Origin: CAYSHJ01 sp964589725
GTDB lineage: Bacteria > Planctomycetota > Planctomycetia > Planctomycetales > Planctomycetaceae
DNA: 7,917 nt
Assembly (NCBI GenBank): GCA_964589725.1
Contig: CAZPUJ010000165.1
Location: 1 to 7,917 of the forward strand
Reading direction: 5' to 3'
Below are positions 1 to 7,210 of this stretch, piece by piece. Positions within the stretch are counted from its first letter, which is position 1; the number at the start of each line of letters is the position of its first letter. The translations under genes and the position numbers were made by a program. The notes below the pieces were generated by a model that saw nothing but the letters and a program-made list of their open reading frames with translations, had not been told where the DNA came from and did no database searches.

Positions 1-2
1 AA

Positions 3-1640
3 CTGCGCGGCACGATCGCCGAGGAATTGCTCCAACCAGACGTACCGTTTAGCGGCGGCTCTGAAACTTTACTGAAGCATCATGGCACCTATCAGCAGGA
101 TGACCGCGAGCATCGAGGGCATGGCGAAAAAAAAATCTACATCATGATGATCCGCTCGCGAGTCCCGGGCGGCCGACTGACGGCCGCGCAACTCCTCGCC
201 GAACTCGACCTGTGCGAGCAATTCGGCAACGGCACGTTGCGAGTCACGACGCGCCAGGGCTTGCAGCTTCACGGCGTCCTGAAAAAGGATTTGAAGGCCA
301 CAATCCGCGAGATCAACCGCATCAAGCTGAGCACGCTTGCGGCCTGCGGCGATGTCAGCCGCAATGTCATGTCCTGCCCGGCGCCGGTCTATTCGAACTC
401 GATTCGCCGGGACAACCAGGAGTTGGCATCTCGTGTCGCCGAGCTGCTGCGTCCGCGAACAACGGCTTACTTCGAGATTTGGCTGCGCGACGAACAAGCC
501 GGTGAAGTGCAAAACGTCGCCGAGTTTCAGCCGGTCGAGGAGCCGATCTACGGCGAACGTTATCTGCCTCGAAAATTCAAAGTCGGTTTCGGTCTGCCGG
601 AAGACAACTGCGTCGATCTGCTGACCTACGATCTCGGCTTTCTAACCGTGCATCAGAACGGCCAGATCGAAGGCTACGACGTGTGCGTCGGCGGCGGACA
701 AGGGGTCACGCCCGCAGTCAAGCGGACCTTTCCCGCGATTGCCAAACGCCTGGCCTTTGTCCGACCGGACGACGTTGTGGATGTGGCGGCCGCCGTGACG
801 AAAGCTTATCGCGACACGGGCAATCGAGCGGATCGCAAGTTGGCGAGGCTCAAGTACGTCATCGCCAATCAAGGACTCGATTTCTTCCGGAGCAAGGTCG
901 AAGAGCATTTCGGTCGTCCGTTGGCTCCGCCATGTAACGTCGCCATCACCGGCGTCGATGACCATATGGGTTGGCACGAACAGGGAGACGGCAACCTGTT
1001 CTTGGGAGTGAACGTTGAGAACGGACGGATTCAGGACGAGGGCTTACTGCGCTTGAAATCGGGTCTGCGAGCGATCCTGCAAAGTTACCGCATGAACGCG
1101 CGACTCACTCCGCTGCAAGGAGTTATCCTGTGCGACATTCAGCCGCGCGATCAAGCCGACATCGCTCGCCTGCTGTCCGAGCACGGTATCGTGCCTGCCG
1201 AAGAGTTGACATTGATCCGACGTTACTCAATCGCCTGCCCTGCGTTCCCCACCTGCCATCTTGCCATCACGGAATCAGAACGTGTCATGCCGGGCGTTAT
1301 CGATGCCCTCGAGGCGGAACTGCGAAGGCTCGACCTGATCAGCGAGCGAATTTCCGTCCACATGACCGGCTGCCCGAATGGCTGCGCTCGCCCGTACACG
1401 CCTGACATCGGTTTGGTCGGCCATGCGCGCGGGAAATATACGGTTTATTTGGGTGGCAACGCCGAGGGAACGCGACTGGCGTTTCTTTACAAAGATATGG
1501 TGGCGTTGGAAGAGATCGTGCCGGCGGTATCACCCCTCTTGGCCTACTTCAAACGAGACCGGCAAGGCGGAGAATCCTTTGGTGACTTCTGCCACCGGAA
1601 GGGGCTGGCCGATCTGCAAGCGCAGAACCCGGCCGATTGA
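3..1640 (+). CDS. cysI: Assimilatory sulfite reductase hemoprotein (siroheme/[4Fe-4S]), 5'-partial
   Basis: Cytoplasmic enzyme that reduces sulfite to sulfide with six electrons during sulfur assimilation. About 545 residues are visible, against roughly 570 for E. coli CysI. The frame is open to the window edge, and the residues before the TTG at 27 (LRGTIAEEL) already match the family, so the true start lies upstream. The siroheme-[4Fe-4S] signature is complete: CPAFPTC (cysteine codons at 1236 and 1254) and CPNGC (1371 and 1383), the last cysteine being the expected bridging ligand. Substrate-binding elements are visible too: TTRQG near 249, GDVSRNV near 350, and the KFK pair at 573-581. 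The C-terminal GESFGDFCHR is also typical. No flavoprotein (CysJ) domain is present, so the electron donor, NADPH-flavoprotein or ferredoxin, cannot be decided; 'sir' would be an equally fair symbol. A siroheme nitrite reductase is less likely because the whole protein aligns with the CysI type. Confidence 0.93.
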   Translation: MRGTIAEELLQPDVPFSGGSETLLKHHGTYQQDDREHRGHGEKKIYIMMIRSRVPGGRLTAAQLLAELDLCEQFGNGTLRVTTRQGLQLHGVLKKDLKATIREINRIKLSTLAACGDVSRNVMSCPAPVYSNSIRRDNQELASRVAELLRPRTTAYFEIWLRDEQAGEVQNVAEFQPVEEPIYGERYLPRKFKVGFGLPEDNCVDLLTYDLGFLTVHQNGQIEGYDVCVGGGQGVTPAVKRTFPAIAKRLAFVRPDDVVDVAAAVTKAYRDTGNRADRKLARLKYVIANQGLDFFRSKVEEHFGRPLAPPCNVAITGVDDHMGWHEQGDGNLFLGVNVENGRIQDEGLLRLKSGLRAILQSYRMNARLTPLQGVILCDIQPRDQADIARLLSEHGIVPAEELTLIRRYSIACPAFPTCHLAITESERVMPGVIDALEAELRRLDLISERISVHMTGCPNGCARPYTPDIGLVGHARGKYTVYLGGNAEGTRLAFLYKDMVALEEIVPAVSPLLAYFKRDRQGGESFGDFCHRKGLADLQAQNPAD

Positions 1641-1675
1641 CCGATTCAATGAGTGAAACTTTTCGAGAATTTACG

Positions 1676-1705
1676 TTGACGGCGGGTTTTCGGGCGGCAT
1701 AAAAT
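1676..1705 (+). promoter_or_regulatory. Candidate sigma70-type promoter for the 612-residue secreted protein
   Basis: TTGACG (1676-1681, 5 of 6 to the -35 consensus) is followed after 18 bases by TAAAAT (1700-1705, 5 of 6 to the -10 consensus). It lies in the spacer after the sulfite reductase stop and points toward the gene at 1828. Transcription would begin near 1712 and leave an untranslated leader of about 115 bases, T-rich and without an obvious hairpin. The call rests on sequence match only, and planctomycete promoters may deviate from the consensus. Confidence 0.4.
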
Positions 1706-1813
1706 TCGTTTTCTTTTGTGTTTAGCATGCGGCGCAAAGTCTCCTTCCACGCGACTTTTCGCCAAATCCTATTTCGCATCTTGCCCTTACGGCTTTTTGA
1801 AACGGGTTCCACC

Positions 1814-1820
1814 AAAGGAC
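1814..1820 (+). promoter_or_regulatory. Shine-Dalgarno sequence for the gene at 1828
   Basis: AAAGGAC lies 7 bases upstream of the ATG at 1828, a normal ribosome-binding distance. It supports that ATG as the start, as does the signal peptide that begins immediately after it. Confidence 0.6.
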
Positions 1821-1827
1821 GGCTCTC

Positions 1828-3666
1828 ATGTTTCGTAAGCGCGCGTTCGTACTGCTCGGCGTTTTGGTCCTGCATGCCGCGTATCAGGCCGTGACCCTGG
1901 CGCAGCCGCAAGATGTGACCAATCCCTCTTCGGATGACGACGACCCCACGACGGAGGACGTCAATGAGGCAATTCCAAATTTGCTCGGACGAAAGATCTT
2001 TGATGGGTTTGGTGGCTCCAAGTTTCTTCCCACCTTCATTCGTCCCGAGGACTATAAGGTTATGATACAGTTTGACCAAATGCTCGACCCGTCCGGGGTG
2101 GGCGATCCCTTGAAACTGACGAAGGCCGCCATAAGTATTGAAAGGAATCACCGTGTGGCCCAACAGCAGATCGAGTTGGCCATTCAATTCTTGGAGCGGA
2201 ACAAAACTCAAATCCTTGCCGGAGCGGTTCCACAATATAATAAGATCTTTCGAATTCCTGCCGCACGCAGAGTTAGTATTTTATCGCCGACGCCATTGCC
2301 CGGCCGTTGGAATGTGACAAGTCCGACCCAGCTTGAAAGTACTGGACAAGCTGGTGGAGGCGGAAGCGGGGTTAGACTCCAAATTGGACGGTCGCAGATT
2401 TCTGTAGGCGAAACGCTTTTCGTTGAAACAGTCGCACAGCAAACTGGGAATAACAATCCCGTAGGACGACTACTGCCGCCTAATTTGAGAACGAACGGAT
2501 TTGTGGTGAAAGTCGCCGCAGTTGTCGACCAGAATCAGAATCAGGGAGGTGGACAAAGTGGGACGGGAACCACCACCATTTATCTGGATAGTAAGTTTTC
2601 CAACATTCCAACGCGGGGCCGTGCGAACAATGTTAGGCTCTGGCGCGTGGTGGATAACACCCAATCTCAGATTGACTCGACGATCTATGACCAAGTGCTG
2701 GCGACAGCTCGAGCGATACGTGAGGCTCTCGCCGGTTTTGATCCGAGTTCGACTCGCGATTCGCAGCAAGGCGACCCAATTACGTATAACCGCCGTTTTT
2801 ACGACATCAATCGAGAATACTCAACGGGCGATGCGACATATGATCCGCTGAATATTCTGGTTAGGAACAGGACGCAAAATCCCGACAGCGGTTTTCTGGG
2901 TTATGACGCTGACAGGCTGTTTCGGCAAGCGGGGCTCTCGAAGTCCGATTCACATTTTCACCTCGACCGCTTAGCCGATATTGCCAGTGGTGAGAGTGAG
3001 GACTACCGAAGTCGTGTGGTGACACCGCTTTTGTGGACTGAAGATAACGAATTTCCACTGCAGTTCGACGCGAATCGACGCGTTCCAGGAAAGACTGACG
3101 AAGATCGCGCATTTTTCCACGATCGACAAACGATCTTCAGCGCCCTTGGCGATCCGACACAGCAGTATTTGGGACGAGCGTTTCTCGAAGAGAAGATACT
3201 GCACCATAATGATGATTTTTTTGATACCAACGTCGCCGCAACAGATTTGCGGGTACAGCGTCGGCGTTCGAGATACCCTCGCCGCGGAAGGCTTTCTGCC
3301 ACTGATGTCGAGGACGCTGAAATGCCTGAGACAGGAACGCCAGTTGAGGCCTCAACTCGGTTTAGTGATGATGGATCTCCTCTTCGACGCTGGCAGATGA
3401 TTCTCGCGTCATTTGCCGAACACAGTGCGGATCTGACGGAGTTGGATCCCACGAGTGGCTCCAAACATGTCGCGGCATTGGGAGTGATGGATATTATTGG
3501 TGCTGGCGCTTCAACGCAGTTCAGGGCTGATGACGCTGGCAACTATGCGAAGTTTGCCGCGTTGTTCGGCGCAGGCGATGTCTCGGGAATGATCGACTTC
3601 ACCAGAGTCGAACCGCTTGGGAAGCGCGCCGTAGCCGGGTTCAACCCTGTCGTTCCATTGAATTAG
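1828..3666 (+). CDS. Secreted protein of unknown function, 612 residues, cysteine-free
   Basis: I do not recognise the family. The N-terminus is a signal peptide: basic MFRKR, a hydrophobic core at about residues 6-24, and likely cleavage after A25 (VTLA/QP). The mature protein opens with an acidic Asp/Thr-rich stretch (about residues 34-46). Two low-complexity linkers, GQAGGGGSG near 2346-2372 and NQNQGGGQSGTGTTT near 2534-2578, flank a probably beta-rich segment. A strongly basic patch (RRRSRYPRRGR) lies near 3259-3291. No cysteine occurs in all 612 residues, and no lipobox, C-terminal membrane anchor or catalytic motif is evident. Base composition is lower in G+C than the neighbours: 43% in 2221-2280 against 60% in 1021-1080 of the sulfite reductase. 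The ATG is supported by a Shine-Dalgarno sequence, and the gene has a candidate promoter and a terminator of its own. That it is a real exported protein is likely; its role is open. Confidence 0.8.
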   Translation: MFRKRAFVLLGVLVLHAAYQAVTLAQPQDVTNPSSDDDDPTTEDVNEAIPNLLGRKIFDGFGGSKFLPTFIRPEDYKVMIQFDQMLDPSGVGDPLKLTKAAISIERNHRVAQQQIELAIQFLERNKTQILAGAVPQYNKIFRIPAARRVSILSPTPLPGRWNVTSPTQLESTGQAGGGGSGVRLQIGRSQISVGETLFVETVAQQTGNNNPVGRLLPPNLRTNGFVVKVAAVVDQNQNQGGGQSGTGTTTIYLDSKFSNIPTRGRANNVRLWRVVDNTQSQIDSTIYDQVLATARAIREALAGFDPSSTRDSQQGDPITYNRRFYDINREYSTGDATYDPLNILVRNRTQNPDSGFLGYDADRLFRQAGLSKSDSHFHLDRLADIASGESEDYRSRVVTPLLWTEDNEFPLQFDANRRVPGKTDEDRAFFHDRQTIFSALGDPTQQYLGRAFLEEKILHHNDDFFDTNVAATDLRVQRRRSRYPRRGRLSATDVEDAEMPETGTPVEASTRFSDDGSPLRRWQMILASFAEHSADLTELDPTSGSKHVAALGVMDIIGAGASTQFRADDAGNYAKFAALFGAGDVSGMIDFTRVEPLGKRAVAGFNPVVPLN

Positions 3667-3697
3667 AGCGAAGCAAGAGCGGATTGCATGCCTTTTG

Positions 3698-3733
3698 ACT
3701 GCCCGACACCGATCCTGGCGTGCGGGCAGTTTT
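3698..3733 (+). terminator. Rho-independent terminator after the 612-residue gene
   Basis: ACTGCCCG (3698-3705) pairs perfectly with CGGGCAGT (3723-3730), and the stem may extend by three more pairs past a bulged A. The 3' arm runs directly into a short T run (3730-3733, then CATT). It sits 32 bases after the stop at 3666, as expected for the end of a monocistronic unit. The T tract is short, so termination may be only moderately efficient. Confidence 0.6.
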
Positions 3734-3874
3734 CATTGGTGTGGTGTCGGTGCTCATTTTGGATCTGCGAGTCACCGAGGCGCTTACGGACCTCTGGAGC
3801 CGTGGCAACTCATCGGCGACCGGCGCGGCGATTCACGCTCACCTCGCCACGGGACGCAATCCGTTCTACCCACA

Positions 3875-4063
3875 ATGTCCCTGCTGTACTTCAAATTGCT
3901 CGAACTGCACGACCGAATCGCGCAGGAACTGTCGTTCGAGTACATTGCCGATGAAGTGAAAGTCGAGTTGAAGCGCTGGATCGATGCGGCTCAGGCACAT
4001 CGCGATAGCGAACACCGATTGGTCGTCACGGTCTACGACTTGACGCTCGGCGGCGAAGGCTGA
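3875..4063 (+). CDS. Possible small hypothetical protein, 62 residues
   Basis: I recognise no family. The product from ATG 3875 is a charged, probably helical small protein (for example LYFKLLELHDRIAQEL and VKVELKRWIDAAQ), followed by a hydrophobic strand (RLVVTVYDL). It has no cysteine, signal peptide or membrane segment. Codon use looks like genuine G+C-rich coding DNA, which is the main support. Against it, no Shine-Dalgarno sequence precedes the ATG. The same frame stays open upstream to a TTG at 3695 (122 residues in total), but that start would sit on the terminator hairpin at 3698-3733 and its first 30 or so residues look non-coding. This could be a short free-standing gene or the 3' remnant of a longer, decayed one. 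It converges on the gene ending at 4159. Confidence 0.4.
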   Translation: MSLLYFKLLELHDRIAQELSFEYIADEVKVELKRWIDAAQAHRDSEHRLVVTVYDLTLGGEG

Positions 4064-4158
4064 ACGCTCCCAGCGCACCGAGCAGACGGACACAAGTCCG
4101 AATCGCCGGCGAGGGGACTTCACAATCGCTTTCCCGCTGGCAATTCAGGCTTGTGGCG

Positions 4159-7020
4159 TCAAAACACGATCAAGAACTCGTTCGCGTTGAACAGCGCACG
4201 GCAGAGGGCTGTAAGGCCGTGGTCGCGTTGCAGCGCTTCGGCAGCGGCGAGTTCATCGGCTGTGGGAGATCGTCCTAAGGTCAGCGAGAAGGCTCGTATC
4301 ACTTGAGCTGTCACGTCGGCGACCGACTCGCGACGCAAACGTTCGGCGAACGAATCGGCTTGCTGAACGATGAAACGGCTGTTGAGCAGGTTTAGCGCCT
4401 GCAACGGCGTGTTCGAGACATTGCGTTTCGGTGCGACTTGGCCCGCATCCGGGCAGTCGAACGCGCCAAACGTGTCGTCGAGTTGCATGCGCGGTTTGTT
4501 TTGATAAACCATGCGCCGGAAATCAGCCGCGGAAAACTCCTGCTTGGAGTTGTAGACCCGCACGTAATTCGTATTCGGCTCGAAGAGGTCGAATCCTGAA
4601 CCTCCCATGCGGCGGTCAAGTTGGTCGCCGATCGCCAAAATCGTGTCGCGGAGCACCTCCGCCTCTAGCCGTCGCGGTGGGAATCGCCACAGCCATCGAG
4701 AACCCGCATCGGCGGCGAGGCCGTCGTTGCGCGGTGTGCTCGCTTGACGGTATGTCGCCGAAAGGACGATCAGACGGTGAAGACGCTTGAGGGACTGGCG
4801 AGCGAGGGGCGTCAGCCCCCTGATGCTCTGATTGTTCAAGCCGTTTTCATGTTCTGCGGATTCTGAGCGAGGAGTCTCTGACGCATCAGGGGGCTGACGC
4901 CCCCCGCTCGCCAATTCGCTGGCCAGCCAATCGAGTAACTCGGGATGAGTAGGCCGGCCGCCGTTGAGGCCGAAGTCGCTGGGCGTGTCGACCAAGCCGG
5001 TACTAAAGTGGTAATGCCATAGTCGATTGACGATGACTCGCGCTGTGAGCGCCTGACGCGGATCGACGATCCATCTCGCGAGAGCCATTCGACGATCCGC
5101 TTCGCTCGCATTGAGGTCTAACCGCCACGTGGCCCCAAAGGCCGCGATGCCGGACGACGCGACTGGCTCCCGTTTTAGCGTCGGGTCGCCGCGATGAAGC
5201 CGGAACGTTTCTTCCGGAGGCATCAGCTTGCCGGAGTAAACCATTGGGACGGCACTCAATTCGGTGAGCGTCTTTTGGAGTGAGGCGCGTTGCTCCGTGA
5301 GTTGTTCGACGCGGGCCTTTTTTTCCAGTGACAGTGCGGCGAGTTTGGGATCAGACGAACCAGCGACTGTTTGCCAAGTCGCACGGTCGGAAGAAACCTC
5401 AAAGACGTATTTCGTGGCGGTGCGATCTTTGTACTGAGCCGGTTCGCGGTCGCGGCTCCAGACGATCCGATCAATTTCGAAGTCTTCTGGCAGTTCAAGT
5501 TCGACCGAGCCGCGGCCCGGTTCGTTCGAAATCCAACTAAAATTGTTGCTGTAGCGGCCGTCGTTGACGTGCTCCAACTTGTGAATCGCGAAGCCCGGCA
5601 AGCTACTGGATGCCTTCGCCTTCGTGCCGCGCGAGGCAAGGGCGACGTTCTCCGGCTTGGCTCCGGTCGTGAAGATTTCCATCTCGTCGATACACGGTTC
5701 CGCCGAATTCGTCGCGTGAATCGTCATCCGCACATAGCGAGTCTTCGTCGGCGCGAAGCGCTCGACGAATAACGCTCCGTTCCGTTTGGCCTGCGGGTCG
5801 AGGCGCACGATCTCGGTCTCGATCGCGGCAAGCTGTTCGCGGATCGCCTTTAGGTCAGCCTTTCCAGGCTGACCCGAATTGGAATGATCGCCACGGAGCG
5901 GTCGCTCGCCGTGTTGCACTCCGGCGAAGCAGGCTTTCATGCCGTAGTAATCGAGCTGCGAGATCGGATCGAACTTGTGATTGTGACAGCGAGCACACCC
6001 GATCGTCAGGCCCAGGAACACGCTTCCGGTCGTGCTGACCATGTCGTGCAGTTCGTCGGCCCGTTGCTGCAAGGTGAGTCCGATGTCGGGACTTTTGACT
6101 TGGTCCCACGGTCCACCGACCAGAAACCCCGTGGCTTCATCGACGCCAACGGTGTCACCCGCGATCTGTTCAAAGACAAACTGTTGATACGGCTTGTCCT
6201 CATTGAAGCTGCGGATGACGTAGTCGCGATACGGCCACGCATTCGGCCGAGGCTGATTCATCTCAAAGCCATTGCTCTCCGCGAATCGCGAAAGATCGAG
6301 CCAGTGCCGTGCCCAACGCTCACCAAAGTGCGGCGAGGCCAAATAGCGGTCGACGAGTTCCTCGTAGGCGTCCGGCTCCGGATCGGCGACGAAGTCCGCG
6401 ACTTCCTCCGGCGTCGGCGGCAGTCCGAGCAAATCAAACTTCAACCGCCGAATCAACGTTACGCGGTCTGCCTCTGGCGAAGACTTGAGGCCTTCGCGTT
6501 CCAACTGCGACTGGATGAAGGCATCGATGGGATTTTCGATTGTTGATTTCCGATTTTTGATTGGGGGGACAGCCGGATGGGTCAGGGGCCGAAACGCCCA
6601 ATGCGACAGCAGAACATCTTCCTTCTCGCTGCCGTCATCCGGCCATTCGGCTCCGCTGTCGATCCACCGCTTGAGGAGATTGATCTCCGCAGCCGTCAGC
6701 TTCTCTCCCTCGGCCGGCATTTCGAGTCCTTCTTCCAACCCGGCCACGACGCGAAACAGCGGACTCTCGCGACTCTTCCCCGGCACAATCGCTGGTCCCA
6801 AGTCGTCGCCCCCTTTGAGCACCGCCCCTTTCCGATCCAACCGCAACCCCGCCTTCTGCTTCTCCGGCCCGTGACACGAGACGCACTTCTTGGCCAGCAG
6901 CGGCTGGATGTGCTTGGCGAAATCGATTTCCGATGCAACGAGACGAATCGAGTCGTCTGCTAACACCAGTCCAGCAGTTGCAATGAGAAGGAAGCCCGTC
7001 CTCATCAATTCTTTCACCAC
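4159..7020 (-). CDS. Exported PSC1-DUF1549-discoidin-like-DUF1553 protein, 953 residues
   Basis: An exported planctomycete-type protein of unresolved biochemistry; this family is often linked to polysaccharide breakdown. The order visible is: signal peptide (residues 1-21, VLA/DD); PSC1 cytochrome-c-like domain with CVSCH (46-50) and a methionine in LEMPAEGE (about 101); a repeat-encoded linker (154-164); DUF1549 (about 164-375) with a second CxxCH, CARCH at 342-346; a short helical stretch (about 388-412); a discoidin/F5-8C-like beta domain (about 420-560); and DUF1553 (about 640-930), including WRLDLNASEADRRMALARWI and the conserved NTPLQALNLLNSRF. The start is GTG 7020, chosen because GGAGG lies 8 bases upstream; ATG 7005 would also keep the signal peptide. 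DUF1553 carries an extra segment (residues about 703-742) encoded by an inverted repeat. No DUF1501 partner follows it. Domain identity is confident; heme binding and substrate are inferred from the family. Confidence 0.93.
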   Translation of the reverse strand: MVKELMRTGFLLIATAGLVLADDSIRLVASEIDFAKHIQPLLAKKCVSCHGPEKQKAGLRLDRKGAVLKGGDDLGPAIVPGKSRESPLFRVVAGLEEGLEMPAEGEKLTAAEINLLKRWIDSGAEWPDDGSEKEDVLLSHWAFRPLTHPAVPPIKNRKSTIENPIDAFIQSQLEREGLKSSPEADRVTLIRRLKFDLLGLPPTPEEVADFVADPEPDAYEELVDRYLASPHFGERWARHWLDLSRFAESNGFEMNQPRPNAWPYRDYVIRSFNEDKPYQQFVFEQIAGDTVGVDEATGFLVGGPWDQVKSPDIGLTLQQRADELHDMVSTTGSVFLGLTIGCARCHNHKFDPISQLDYYGMKACFAGVQHGERPLRGDHSNSGQPGKADLKAIREQLAAIETEIVRLDPQAKRNGALFVERFAPTKTRYVRMTIHATNSAEPCIDEMEIFTTGAKPENVALASRGTKAKASSSLPGFAIHKLEHVNDGRYSNNFSWISNEPGRGSVELELPEDFEIDRIVWSRDREPAQYKDRTATKYVFEVSSDRATWQTVAGSSDPKLAALSLEKKARVEQLTEQRASLQKTLTELSAVPMVYSGKLMPPEETFRLHRGDPTLKREPVASSGIAAFGATWRLDLNASEADRRMALARWIVDPRQALTARVIVNRLWHYHFSTGLVDTPSDFGLNGGRPTHPELLDWLASELASGGRQPPDASETPRSESAEHENGLNNQSIRGLTPLARQSLKRLHRLIVLSATYRQASTPRNDGLAADAGSRWLWRFPPRRLEAEVLRDTILAIGDQLDRRMGGSGFDLFEPNTNYVRVYNSKQEFSAADFRRMVYQNKPRMQLDDTFGAFDCPDAGQVAPKRNVSNTPLQALNLLNSRFIVQQADSFAERLRRESVADVTAQVIRAFSLTLGRSPTADELAAAEALQRDHGLTALCRALFNANEFLIVF
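4797..4912. repeat. 116-bp palindromic element inserted in frame in the DUF1553 coding region
   Basis: The arms at 4797-4826 and 4883-4912 are inverted copies matching at 29 of 30 bases; the only mismatch is A4805 against C4904. They enclose a 56-base loop (4827-4882). On the coding (minus) strand the arms encode ASGGRQPPDA and SIRGLTPLARQ, and the whole element is read without stop or frameshift. In DUF1553 proteins the conserved ELLDWLA and SLKRLHR motifs are normally about ten residues apart; here the gap is 42 residues, so the element explains about 33 extra residues. From memory, peptides like SGGRQPPDA recur in translated planctomycete ORFs, which suggests a dispersed family. That is recollection, not a search. 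The transcript would carry a very stable hairpin inside the reading frame. Confidence 0.85.
6531..6561. repeat. Degenerate 7-bp tandem repeat (GATTNNN) in the PSC1-DUF1549 linker
   Basis: GAT occurs at 6531, 6538, 6545, 6552 and 6559, exactly every 7 bases. The units are GATTTTC, GATTGTT, GATTTCC, GATTTTT and a final GATT. On the coding strand the segment is A-rich and encodes the linker IKNRKSTIENP between the cytochrome domain and DUF1549. Since 7 is not a multiple of 3, the peptide has no period matching a single codon pattern, which points to a DNA-level repeat that happens to be translated rather than a repeat selected as protein. Confidence 0.7.
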
Positions 7021-7028
7021 GGAGTCAG

Positions 7029-7033
7029 CCTCC
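7029..7033 (-). promoter_or_regulatory. Shine-Dalgarno sequence deciding the GTG start at 7020
   Basis: GGAGG on the minus strand lies 8 bases before GTG 7020, close to the ideal spacing. It is 23 bases from the alternative ATG at 7005, too far to serve that codon. It therefore favours the rare GTG start for the cytochrome-DUF1553 protein. Confidence 0.7.
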
Positions 7034-7210
7034 TAGTTCGTTTCGCCTTAATCGTCGTGATCTTAAATGGCGTTGTCTGTGTATTGGTTGCCCGTGAAAC
7101 GGAGCGTTGTGGATCTGTCGTGAGAGAGTTGGTTGAGGAAGTTGGAGTCGATGTCGTTTTTGAGGTTGGATTTTCTGAGGCATGTCCAGAAGGTTTGAAG
7201 GGGTTGAAAC

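Noticed and set aside
27..29. TTG at 27 as the start of the sulfite reductase
   Set aside because: Family-like residues (LRGTIAEEL) continue in frame upstream to the window edge, so the gene starts outside.
1549..2235. 228-residue minus-strand ORF across the sulfite reductase end and the secreted protein start
   Set aside because: It overlaps two supported genes, a promoter and a ribosome-binding site on the other strand, and shows no recognisable motif.
3688..3959. Two overlapping plus-strand ORFs (from 3688 and 3720) in the other frames
   Set aside because: They cross the terminator and the small ORF at 3875; the peptides are rich in Arg, Cys and Ser with no plausible structure.
4087..4112. 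Short hairpin CGGAC/GTCCG and the palindrome TCGCCGGCGA between the convergent genes, considered as a bidirectional terminator
   Set aside because: The stem is only 5 bp, no T or A run follows on either side, and the palindrome can arise by chance in G+C-rich DNA.
4797..4912. The large inverted repeat as a transcription terminator
   Set aside because: It lies in the middle of an intact reading frame, has a 56-base loop and is not followed by a T run on either strand.
5884..6546. 220-residue plus-strand ORF opposite the DUF1549 region
   Set aside because: It is an antisense shadow: the minus strand shows clear conserved domains throughout, and this ORF resembles no family.
7046..7100. Promoter for the DUF1553 gene around a minus-strand TAAGAT
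   Set aside because: The -10 match is only 4 of 6 and no acceptable -35 box lies 16-19 bases upstream.
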